A DNA stretch of 64,000 nt from Gymnogyps californianus (lineage: Eukaryota; Chordata; Aves; Accipitriformes; Cathartidae): assembly GCF_018139145.2 (NCBI RefSeq), contig NC_059473.1, positions 2,356,001-2,420,000 on the forward strand, read 5' to 3'. Below are positions 30,491 to 42,900 of the stretch, one piece after another; the first letter of the stretch is position 1; every line of letters begins with the position of its first letter. Made by a program: the position numbers and the translations under genes. The notes below the pieces were generated by a model that saw only the letters and a list, made by a program, of their open reading frames with translations, was not told where the DNA came from and made no database searches.

Positions 30491-33400
30491 GCGGTGGCTC
30501 CGGAGCCCTCAGCGGGGCCCTGCTGAGAAGTCTGAGGTAAAAAGTGGCGGGAAAAGCTCCGCGGCGGCCCCTGGATACGAGGCGGCTTTAGAGCCAGCTC
30601 AGACTAAAATTTGGGGGACACTCGGCGAAACGGGGGCCCGGTCTGCGGGAGAGGACACCTGCACCAGGGCTGCCGCCTCCCTCCCGCCATTGTGCCATCT
30701 TCGTGCCTGTGGAGCCTCGTCCAGCTGCCCCAGGTCCGCAGCCGCTGCCTTCGGCCCAGTATTGCTGCCGAGCGACAGCAGCCGCAAGGCTTGGTGTGGG
30801 AAAGTTACTGCGTGTTAGTCAGCCGAAAATTCAGGGCCATTCCTTTAGGAGCACGGCTGAATGAGTAAGTGCCAGCTTAAACTCACACTTGAAAGGAAAA
30901 ATACATATATTTGGAACTCATTTGCCCAAAACACCTTGTTCTGTGCCTCTTGTTTCCAAAACTGTAACACACCCACAAAAAAAAAAACCCACATTTCAAA
31001 ATAAAGAATTGTAATTAAGCCCCGTAAATCTTTTTAGTAATTAATCTTACAGCTGTATTAACCATAGATCCCGTAGCAGGGTCTGGCAACTGGAGCATGG
31101 CAACAGTATCAAGAGATTCACACTGAACTTCAAGGCCACGCTCATCTCAAGTAACTGAAGGGGTCGCTCCATCACGCCATTCCTCGCTTTTCTCCTTGGT
31201 AAGGCAAGAATAGTGATCCTTAGCACTCTCAAGCCAGGAATGTCAAAATATTTTTCAAAGTGCAAGAGGAGGGTTACAACAGTTGTTATTGCTTATCACA
31301 AAGGCTCGCCAGTTAAAATATTTCTTGTGTTGTTACATGCTCAGAGCGCAACAGAATGTTACACTTAGGGGACAGTGGTTTTGTTCACGCATTAATTATT
31401 CCTCAGACATATTATTGTTCAGTTGTATAATGCAAAAGAGATTAGTAATTACTTTATTATTATTTATGTCTGTGAGCATGAATGAACAGTAATGTGGTCA
31501 TGGAGATCTGATCACCCCAACAGGGAGATCCATGCAGGATTAAATTAATACAAACTGTCACACTTCATCTTAAACTCATCTGTCATCTGCAGTTAACAAT
31601 TTAAATTTGGGGGATATTTAATAAAAAAATTAATGCCACTTATTACTAGTTTGTTTCTAATGCTATTTTGATATTGCTTGTTGTTTACTTAACTGGATTT
31701 TTATGTTAAAGCTGCATTTATAGAAAACAGATTCATTGGCTCAGAGAACAGTCCAAGTAATAATTTTTCTTCTGTGCCAACATGTTTCTTATCTTTTTGG
31801 CAAGACACAGAAGAGAGAAGTAAGATGAGTGATCCAGAAACTTAGGATTTGGCCCGGGCAAAAGGACCGTTAACTTTATCCAGATTCAGAATTCACTGGT
31901 GCGGTTTTATTTGGTACAAAAATATATTAGATGGCAAAGCAAGAATGTTCACCATGTTTGCCTGAATTCACATTTGCTTTGCTGCTGACAAACAGAAGAT
32001 TGTTTGGAAATATTTTTATGTCATTATTACTCATTAAAATTGCTATTCTCTAGCTCATGGCAAATAACTGTTCAGAGCTCTATACTGTTATAAAAATGTA
32101 TTTGATTTCATAAGAGTGATCAAGGCGTGGTTGGAAGCATTCATATAATACAAGAGATATGAGCAACATAAATCTTGTCTTCTGTTAAGCACAGAAGGTG
32201 GTTACTTAGGGCTTTCAAAGCTTAAATTCAATTGGGGAAACCAACATACTTAAAGCAGAGGATTACATGGTACCAGTGACAAGCAAAGGGGAGATTGCAG
32301 GGTAGCATTTAATGGAGAATGAGCACAAAGCAGTATATGTATGTTGAGGTTGAATAGACTGATGTTGCAGAATTTAGAAAGAAGCATAACAAAGGTGTAG
32401 AGGAATATGTAAGGATGACTTGGAAGTGATGATCTTTCTAACAGGCACTGTCCGTTCACCACAAAGGACCAAACCACACAGAACTAGTGTGAAAAGTGTT
32501 TTTCTTGAACACTTTTGCTGTCAACAGTAACCAGCATACAACAAACAACTTTTGCATTAGCTCCAAATGTCTGACACTTTGTCTCAATAATTTCTATGTA
32601 AAAGAAACCGTGACATTCTGTCCTCCTGACTTCTGTCATCAGCAGTATTACGCAGTCATAACTTGTATTCTGACATTGTTCTGAGATCTTAGAGAAATGC
32701 CATAACTTTTAAACTCTTGAGAAGCAGCCATGCAAAATATATGCTTCAACTTTAAAAAAGCCATTCATCCACATTACTTGTAGCAAAGAATGAATTCTAT
32801 AGCTGAGATTATGTATGGTTGTAAAAAAAGTCCAGAATAAACAAAAAAATGTTTTTCAGATGATGCTTTTAAAAATAATGATTAACCTTGTTATTTTTTC
32901 CATTTGAACATGCATTAGAAGAGTTAAACAGTTCACAAACAGCAGTGAGCATTGAAAATAGATCTTTTTACTTAAACCAAAATTATTAGATAGCTTTTTC
33001 CACACTCACCAAAATGAGAAGCCTTAAGTGCATGTGCTTCACAACTGTCATGGGCTAACATGTTATGGCCATACCACTGTAACAGAAAAAGGATACAAGA
33101 ACTCAGATTTAGTTCAAGATACTAGGCAGCAAACAAAATTAATGTTTAGTCTCATGAAAAAGCAAAAAATATTCATTTATTCAGCAAGATTTGCACTTTC
33201 TCCCTCTCTTCATTGAATTTTTTCTCTGGTATTTTTTTCCATCCAGATCCATATTCAGTTTAAGGATATATAATAATAAACACTGCCCAAGAACACACGT
33301 CACTTTAATTACCCCATTCACATTTCCCTCATCTAGTTTGGAATTAGGATGAGAGACATGTTTTTCTTCCAAACTTCTGCTCATGCACAGCAGATGCCAG

Positions 33401-34373
33401 TAAACTGGGAATGAACCTGTTTTGCACTGGAACTTCAAAACTACAGCTCATGAACCACCCACCAACATTTCAGTAGGCAAAAAAAAAATGAAAAGGTGTT
33501 TTTACAGTCCTGTAACACAGGTGCTTGATCTTTTCATACTATAGAACACCACACTCTGCACATAGGACACCATGCTGACGAGATCGCTTTCTGTAATTAA
33601 CCTCTGTAAATACTCTTATTCAGGTCTCACCTGGGGAGATCATGCTTTACTGATTATATTTTCCATTATTGTCTTCCTAAAACAAGACCGAATGTGGCAA
33701 ATAGATGGTCCATGCACCATGCTCTGAAGACCAGCACATTTGGACTCCTCATCAAGAGAAATAACAAGCTCCAGAGCCAAGGGACCTCTGCTGTGAACGC
33801 CCTACCCGCAGATGTTCAGCAATCATAAATAAGGGCTAATCTCAGCTCTGGTGACAGCACATGTGGAGATAGATTTCTCTTTGCTATTTTATTGAAAATG
33901 TATCCATCCAAAGTCCTAAGGGCACGCTGAAAACGCTAATTAAAATTTGTACGCATACTCCTTGGAACAATGTCTAGGACTAAAACCCCTCCCGAAGTCT
34001 TTCTCCACCCAGAAATCAGATATCACCCAAGCAGGCTTTTCTCTGCAAGTAGCCTTGAGGTTGGGTTAGCCAGGCTACCCCCATAGCAAATCCCACAGAG
34101 AGGGAACCTGGAGGTCAAGATCTCTTTCTGTGGGGGAGGTTGTTCCCATCATGCTGCAATATGAGGCACGTTCCCCGAGAACAACTCCCCTGCTGCCACC
34201 AGACCCTTTTCCCACGTTTCGGTCTCAGTAGCTGTGACTGCCGCCATTTACCCCGTTTCTTGCCCTGTTCAGAAGGGCGCCTACTGTACGTGTTCTGCTT
34301 CCACTGACAATGGCTTTCTGCTTAGCTGGCAAAGCTATTCCATTTGAAAGCAAGAGGAATCAGTTGGAAATTT

Positions 34374-34432
34374 AAAAAAAAACCAAACAAAACAAAACAA
34401 CAAAACCCCCCAAAACAAACAACAACAAAAAA
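34374..34432. repeat. A/C-rich low-complexity tract
   Basis: This tract is made of A runs broken by C (AACAAAAC-type words and a short C run). It is simple sequence without a recognisable transposon attached. Confidence 0.75.
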
Positions 34433-36854
34433 GTAAAGACCAGTGTAGATACCTGCAGCTATTTAGCATAAAAAGCTTGAGCCTGCTAAGAATTTTGAGA
34501 GTCCATCCTTAGTACCTCTTTTTTGTAAAATGGTATTTCAGAGTAGAGATTTATTTGCTGTATTTGAAAATTTAACCTCCATAATAATGTACAAATGCAA
34601 ATTTCTTAAAGAATATTACATTGCTTCTTCAGAAAGCTCTGCTATAACCATTTCAAAGTCTCCCAAGCCATACAAAGCCTGTGAGTTTCTCTTGGGAGAC
34701 ATTTGCTCAGAGGAGCAGTGTGAAGAAAAACACTGAATTCACCAGGTACCTTCTGCTCTTTGAAACACCCAAACAGCTTGGATGTGTACGTATAAGCATC
34801 TGTGGAAAACATTGAGTAAATACATCTACTTGATTTCAATAGTTTTAATATGCTTTAGATCATTAGTCAAGCTTACAGGAGACCAGCAGTAGTTTTTGAG
34901 CCTTTTCTAGCAGCCTCTGCCACATTGAAATAAAGATGTTTAATATATGTAATGACATCGTTTCATCTTCTTATGCTGTATGAGTCTTACTGATATTTAT
35001 CCCATGGTAGTTATTAAAAGTAGGCATTTCTTTCAGCAGCAGCTCAAGCAGCTCCCATTTGGCCTGTATGTCTATGCCCCATCCTCTCCAGCTCACCAGG
35101 TGTGCTGGTGCAACTTGTGGGGTAGCAGCAGAAAACTCATCTACATTAAAGTTTCCTAAGTTGTATGGGGGAATTAGTTATGATCCACTTAGTCTTAAGC
35201 CAGTTATTTATTTTGGCCAGGATACATCTGTAGTTGATCACCCAATTCTATCCATAGCCCGCTCCTCATCCTGCAGCTAAATAAATATCTCATTTAAAGT
35301 GCTGCCTCCCTGGTAGAGAGAAAAAGCATTTTAATAACAAAAAACAAACTACAGACACTTGTAAAAAAGTGATGTGTGCATATTTTAAGTAAATGGTAAG
35401 CACACAACCAACTTCTGTGGCAAGAGAAAGCTACCATTTTGCATACACTCTTCCACTGGATGGCTTCTTATGGCTCTGCTTTCTCCTGGACTTAAGTTTA
35501 TATACTACTTTATACTATAAGATTAAAATGAGCTCCTTAAATAGTTTTGGCACAAAGTTATATGCACTTATTTTGTTTTTTTAATTTTTTTTTTTTTTTT
35601 GGAAAGTGGAACCCATTGCACAGACCTGGCTATATGAAAGCAACTCATGGGGACGACAAAGATAGCACTTACCTTAAAATAAAAAAAAAAAAAAAAAATC
35701 CTGACAGTGATTTGTTTTCCCCATTTTTGCCATTGTTGCAGATAAGGACAGTGCTGGTGAGAAATTGTGCCTGTTACTGCTTCATTAAAGTTTCCCAGTA
35801 GTGCTCCAGCCATACCACCAGGCCCAGGTAGGACATCTCAATCTACTGATTTCATCACAGGCTATGAAGAACAATTATGGAATGTGACTGGGACCAGCAT
35901 TAAATAGCCCTAGGAGCCTGTTCATATGCCACACCTGAGCAAGTAACTTTTTTTGAACTGGTAAACCTGTTTTAGCAGGATGCATAGCTCTTACCCTGAC
36001 TTTCTAAAGAAGCCTTAGGAGTATACATTGAAATAGCATGATTTTAAAGCAGCTTCTTTTCTCTTTTACTTGGTCTTCTCCCCCTCTCCACCTATTCTTG
36101 TCATGTTTAGCTCTACTTTAATTCCCTGCCGTATCTCTTGTGATAGCTTTCAGATGCTGCTAGATTTCCTTAACTTGCATTAGCTGTAACAATTCCTTGA
36201 GTAAATCTCACTGTTTTCTTCAGAAAACTCATTTGGATGAACTTAGTAATCAAACCTTCTGTAGCAAGTGGATGTAATCTTTAATTTGAATGGGGGATTT
36301 CAGAGTAAAAGTAAGAAGGTGGGCTGATTGCATTAAACAAGCTATGCAGCCACACCCATCTGACTCCTGACTTCCATTATCTTGGTGGGGCACCTGTGTC
36401 TCATCCTATTTTAGGGCAACACCAGTTCTACTTCCTTCCTTTTCTGTGTACCTGTGGGCTGCACGCTGTTCTGCTCCCTGAGCAGGAAGGAGGTGTGATG
36501 CCGCAGCACTCTGTGTGTGCCTTGCTTATGGGAACGGAGGATAGATTCAAGTAGAGGATGTAGGTAACTAAATGCGAGCTTGTGATCATCCCAAGCGTTG
36601 TTGGCCTGCTGAGTAAGTTGGAGATGTCTACAACCAAGTATTTCTCTTAAGGTGAGTGCTTCAACCTGTAAGAAACAGATGCAAATCCCTTTTTCCCAAA
36701 CCAGAGCTGTGATTTCTGAAGTTGGGGTTGGTTTTTTTTGCACCCTATAAAGTGCAAGTGAGGTAGAGGATTGAACAGTGGTCAGAGGAAGTCTTTTTTT
36801 TTTTTTTTCTTTTTTCTCTAGGAAAGCTATTTGGATATGGTGTGGTAATCAAAC

Positions 36855-36876
36855 TGTGTGTGTGTATATATATATA
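36855..36876. repeat. (TG)n(TA)n microsatellite
   Basis: A short TG repeat runs straight into a TA repeat, just downstream of a long T-rich run at about 36793-36818. Confidence 0.85.
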
Positions 36877-36888
36877 GCCTATGTGTTT

Positions 36889-36940
36889 ACATACAGTCTA
36901 TCATACCCACAGTGTAATGGACACATACAGTCTATCATAC
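36889..36940. repeat. 18-bp direct repeat pair
   Basis: The word ACATACAGTCTATCATAC occurs at 36889-36906 and again at 36923-36940, separated by 16 bp. It follows the TG/TA microsatellite and is probably a local duplication. Confidence 0.85.
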
Positions 36941-39900
36941 TTTTTTCTTTTGAGTAATAAGCTTCCCAGACATTTGAGTTGTGATTTTTATTGCTGTGAA
37001 GTCTAAAATTAGTGAAAGACTTCAGGAAAATAGTTGCTATTTTTTTCCAGTTGTGGTAGAAAACACAGACAAAGCAATAAAGAAAAGACAGGCTTTTTGC
37101 TTGAACAAGTAGAGTCAACTCCTTCATATTTGCCTGGGCTCTCCTGTGTCCGATCTATTGTATTAAGTTGAGAATAAAGCAGTCTTATGTTCAGCAACCT
37201 GTTTTCAACCAAGGTGTCCTGCTGGTGTATGGGATGTAATGTGTGTCCAACAAGTCAGCTTTAAGGTATGCTTTATGTGGAGAAAAAAAACCTGGGCAAT
37301 TGGGTCTTTTGCAGTCTTCTGGCAGGTTAAAAATGGGGTCAGCTGATGCATAGGGTGGGAGCAGTCTTTAAAACTGAGGGTGTCTAGTGAAAACTTGTGT
37401 ATTCAGATGCAGGGAGTTCGTAGCTGTGCACAGGCTTTGACTAAAACATGTTAATGTGAGCTTGCAAGAGCAGTTCTGTGGGATGATGGGGGATGCCTGT
37501 CTGCTGCTAATAGAAATTGTTATATATGCTGATAGAAAACTATCTATATTACTTGGAATTAAAGACATGGTTTGTAATTCTTCTTTCCAGAAACTTTAAT
37601 GTCCTGGGCCAGGTACTGAAGTAGAACCATAATGGTTTCTGGGAGCTGTGGATTTGGGTCCTTTGGTAGTTGAAACCACCTCAGTTCACTTAATCTGATG
37701 CCTTAAGTCCAGGTTCTTCTGAAATCGTTATCTGTACATGCCACAAGATAGTGTTAATGTGTATTTCCATCCCCCGCTTAAAGGAAAATTATTCCCTGTA
37801 ACAAAGTCTGTCCTCTCAAAGGAGTTATGTTCATACTTTATGCCGCTTTTTATTGGGCTTCTTTCTCTTTCACCAGCTCCCTTGGAAAGAGAAATATTTC
37901 AGGTCAGTGTTTGGGACAGGTGGTGGTACCATATGGGGGTCCTGTTTGTGTACATGTGTATTTACTTACTGAATACATAGGCCTGTTTGGTGTAGCATTT
38001 GAGATTTTGCAAATATTTCTTTTAAGTAATTGTATAGTGTCTTTGAAGTAAACACTCTTTTTGAAGTGGTAAATATGCTTTGGCAGTGGGTATTGAGCTG
38101 TGGCTGAGGCTTGTGCTGGGGAGCTGGGGGATGCTCATGAGGTCGGACAGAGGAGAGGAATGAGTAGATGGACCGGAAACACTTGCTCCTCGTTTGTTGT
38201 CATAAATGTGAGGGCCTTTGGGTTGGAAAAAGGAGGAATGTCATAAAGTGGGGGGAAGTTTGTAACTGTAGGAATTTGTAAAAGCTGGGTGAGTACCACT
38301 AGGTGTAAATGAGTGTGGGAGAGTTGGTCCCTTTTAGCTGAGGCAGCAGCTGGTGAGGTTGGAGAAACAATATTGAGGGAAAGAATCTTTTATTAAAGAA
38401 AACCCTGCAAGCAGGAATAGGGAGCATCTACCAAAGCAGCGTAGCTGTGGCCCTGTAGATCTCAAGCAGTACTGTTGTTCATGTTTGGAAGTCCCCTTCT
38501 CTCGTTATCCCAAATCCTGGCTGAGCGGATGCCCTGCAGAGCTCAGTAAAAGGCTTTAAAAGTTACCACTTCTGACAACAAAGTTTCTCTTTCCTTAAGA
38601 TGTGTCACTTAATCCTCTTGGCTTCACCAGAAGATCAGAGGGATGAGCAACTACAGTGAGAGTGACTGTTTTTAAACTGTTCCCTGGATAACAATGTGTT
38701 TCCTCCAGAGCAGTGTGAAACATCCCGTTTTCACCCTGGAGACTATCCCTTGTGCTATGTGTCTTTGCTGGAGTCTTTTTGGAAGACCCTTCAGGGGTCT
38801 CATCATGCCCTGGCCTTTCCATAATGAAGAAATAGTGAATATCCTGCCCACATTTGCAGCAAGCTCCCTGGACACAGGAAGACCCTAAAATGAGTTATTT
38901 CACGTGTCTTTCTCTATTTAATCTTCTGCCATACGATGGCACTGGTTAGCTGACCAAGGGATATCCTTTGCCTGTTGCAGTCCAAGCTGGGTTCTGGCTG
39001 TTTTGTGGCGATGCCTGCAGAGTGCACCTTCTGCCCACACAACTCCTCCACAGCTTGCTTGGAAACTTCAGAAGACAGACTGAGTATTTGTGGAATAATA
39101 GAAAACAACAGTTTGTTTTTCATTACATATTACTTCATAGCTCTCTAATCCTTGAGACAAATCCCCCTTCAGTGCAATCAAATGAAATATGGCCAATTTT
39201 TAACTTGCAGGGATGAATGAGTGGCACAGACAATATTTTTTTTAATTTTAAGTGAAGGGGAAAATCTACACAAAAGGTAAATTTTACAAAATTTACAAGA
39301 GACAGTGCTCTTCCCTTTGTGTGTGCAATGGGACTGAAGAGTGGCTGAAGAGCCTCTAAGTCCATGGTTTAAAAAGGAGGACCTAGAGGTGTGATTTTAA
39401 GCCTTTTCAGGCATTTATGTGAACTCTGAGCATTCAATGCTGTATTCTTAACAAAACAGCCAGAGTTTAACAAAAATAAACACAAAAGTACTCTGCCTGT
39501 ATGGGACAATTTTTAGATACCTGTTTTCAAAACTGAATTAGCACCACTTCTAACACTACAAATGACTTTTGTGACCTGTATCTTCAGTTAGTTTGTAAAA
39601 AGAAATGTAAGTGAACATCACGTGTAATACACAAAGCTTCCAGATGTGTGTGCTTATTTACTGTCAATTCAGTTTTTGGGTGCCCAAGTTAAAATGATTT
39701 GTACTCTGGCAACCTCTCCCCAAAAATCCCATCTGAGGGCTGAGCATGGCTCGGGGCTCTTCTCTGTATCAACCTATGAGGCCATGCTGACCTTTGTTGG
39801 CTGTGAAGAGCCAAAGGTCTAATTTTAAATGATTATGATAAATACCAAGGAATACAAATAGGTCTGAAATGACCTGAGGCCCTGAATTACTTGCCCAGGG

Positions 39901-42900
39901 CTGAAAACTGAGCAAATGGCAGTGGCAGACTGAGGGTGGACATCCTTTCAGGAAGGTGGTTTCTAAAACAAAGCAAAGACCCTTGTTTGGGCAAGTAGCT
40001 GTCTGATCCAGCATGTAATGCAAAGAAAATGCATGTAAAATAAATATATTTTTTTATGCATTTTAAAAACCAAAACCAGTTATTGTCTGGGATTTTCCTA
40101 TGTGGTAACCCATAATCTAGTGGGAGTGCACTCACTATTGCCTTAAATCTTTGACAAATTTTAAAGGAATTATAACTTTAAGGCCCAATGTATTTCCTTT
40201 ATTGCTTTCCTATTTCTGTTAGGGAGAAACATGAGCTGTCTCTTGCTGTCATGTGAGGATGCATTTGCCTGATTAAAATCCCTTCAGCCACTGCTCTGCT
40301 TGGGAGTGTGGCTGTGGGTTCAGGGTCTGCCCCTGTCCTGCAGCACCTTGTGGGACTTGCCTGTTTTGGAGCGAGACAATGGTGAAAGGCTTTGTTGGGG
40401 ATTAGTGTACCAAACAGATAAGTAAAAGAGGTGGTAATTGAACAAGATGATGAGATGGAGGAAGGCAGCAATAAGGATTGATGACATGGCTCAAGCTGGC
40501 AATGGAGCGTGGGGTGAACATGAGTGATTAGAAGGCGAAGTGTGATTGATTCGTGTTGTCAGGTGATGGCACAACAACAGTCAAAAAGGTAAATTTGGAA
40601 CTCTTCAAATCCTTTGTTGAAAAGCTAGTCATGACTATTTAGCTGTGGATGTGACATTTTGAAATAGCTATTTAATGATTACTTAGGCTTTCATGTTGGA
40701 TGTGCTTTCTTTTAACTTAGGGTTTTAATTTTAAAAAGCATTTTCAAGTAAGAGAAGAAAAAGACAAGACTGTGATTAATAGGGCCTCTCTAACAAAGAG
40801 CAAAGCTCTGGAAGCCTCAAAGTTGCTGGTGGTGCCATGCAGAAAGGCCTCAGTCTCAGAGAAAGACAGGAGGATGCAATATAAAAATCAGAAAAAAGAC
40901 AGGAGATGATCACTTGCCTACAACTTGTCAATAATTAAAACATCTTAGCCATTGAATCCTTTTGATTTTTGCTGTCTGTGAAACTCAAGGAAAAAGTCTT
41001 CAAAACTTTTTCAAAAGTTGGATGTTGGCAAAGTCTGAACTTGCAGCAGTGCTGTGAGTGTGGTGGACGGCACACTTGAAATAAAGCAGCAGCCTTACAG
41101 CTGAGAGTCCTATGGATTGTATCTGTTCCCTCTCTTTCCCCTTTGGCATGATGGTTTGCATTTTTCTCTGTAATTTCAAAGTAAAACTATAAATAGGAGT
41201 TGGGAACTGTGTGGATGTGGTGATTGGTATGGGTTTTGTTTCCTGTTCTCACCCACTCGCCTTATAAAGGAGGTCTAAGCTTAAATTAAGAGCTAATGAT
41301 CGAGCAGTTTGTCAACCTGTGCCATGTCCTTGATCTGTTTCCAGTGCGTTGGCTCCATCCTCTTGTTGTGACAAATGTCATTGATTTCGACAGGGCTGGG
41401 TCAAGCCCTTTGTACAGAGCTTTCAAATTTTACCATGAACACAAATATGATACTCAAAATAAACTTATTTCTTCAAAATGACTCCTTGGAATCCCTAAAT
41501 GTTTACATTAATTTTGTGTTTTGCTTAGGAGAAAAAAATTTAAAAAAAAATCTGTGTTATCTTTTGGGGCATGTAATAAGAGCTACACCTTGATATAGGT
41601 ACTCCTGATCAGGGGAGATGGCACATATTCCTATAAAATGAAGGATGAAAAGGGCAGTAAAAAGTTTCTAAGGCTGATAAAAATATGATTTATAGTCAGG
41701 ACCCAGTTATAAATCCCATCAACACTTACTATAGTTATACTTGCATGTTGCTGCATTGTTGAAAGAAAGGTTAATAAAGGAATTAAGTATGTGGTGTTTC
41801 ATTCATATGGTTACTTACACAAGTTGCAACTAGCTTGAAAAATGCCAGCATTGTTAGTAAAAGTAGTAAGAGAATAGTGATACATGTTAATAGTCATAGG
41901 GGTATCTGCCATTTAAAACTAAGTATAGTCAACTGTGTTTTGGGACTTGAAATGTGTAGAAGAACATATAAAATTTTTAATAGGGTAATAGCAGCTGCAG
42001 AAGTCAAAGTAGTAGAGGAAGGGAGAATACTTCAGCTCATGGTGGCAGGCATTTGCTCCACAGCTGGTAACAGTTCAGTGATTCAACTTCAACATTTGAT
42101 TTATCTCATTTAACTTCATACTGCATGTTTGGCCTTGAGCTTTTTTCAGGTGTTGCCCTGTCCTAAGAGCATCCCAAACCCCCAAATTTAACCTTTATAA
42201 GTTATTTGCAGCTATTTGTGTAGTGGGTGTAAAGAGCATCTAAAGGAGAACCAGGAGTTTCTCTGTGGTACACTCTGATTTTTTTTTTTAACTCTGTGTT
42301 GCTGGACTGATCTTTAGCAACAACTCTCAGCATATTATTCCCAGGATGGGTGATACTCTATCCCCCTGCCTTTGGCTTCAGAGGTTACACCCCAGTTCTG
42401 AAAAAAACCCACCTATTATTAAATGATTTTTAATTGTTACTGCTGTTTTCAAGATACTAAAAGGATTGTGGGTGTACAGGCAAGTATAAACACAGAAGCT
42501 CAGGGCAGGAATATCCAGTGTATCATGTTAGCTATGTACTCTTGTTTACTTAATCTTCTTGACTTTTTTTCCTTTAGGATTACACGTATTTTTTCCAATC
42601 CCAAGCAGTTGTCGGGTAGTTTCTACTTGCAAGATCCTCAAACAGATGTAATTCTGCCCCTGCCATGATTGACAAGCTGTCATCTGGAAATCTCTTATAT
42701 TTTCTTCCTGAACCTGCTTTGGTCTGATACTTTTACTTTTGAGAGGAGTAGTTGTAAAAGTATGCTAATAAAAACTTTATACTGCTTTATCAAAAGCTTA
42801 TGCAATGTAGACCCATCTCCTGGTTGTGTAGTTTATAGCCTGGCTGTTACCGTTACACACTCGCATCACCCATGCGTGCATGTGAGCTTCCCTGCAGGAG

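Larger units (their letters stand above)
30264..30760 (-). promoter_or_regulatory. PNPT1: PNPT1 promoter CpG island
   Basis: A CpG island spans roughly 29890-30760, covering coding exon 1 and about 500 bp upstream. On the transcript strand two CCAAT boxes (plus-strand ATTGG at 30311-30315 and 30369-30373) lie about 50 and 105 bp before the start codon, which suggests NF-Y binding. No TATA box is seen. The start site therefore probably lies between the start codon and these boxes. The upstream part of the island could also drive a divergent rightward transcript, but I have no exon evidence for one. Confidence 0.8.
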
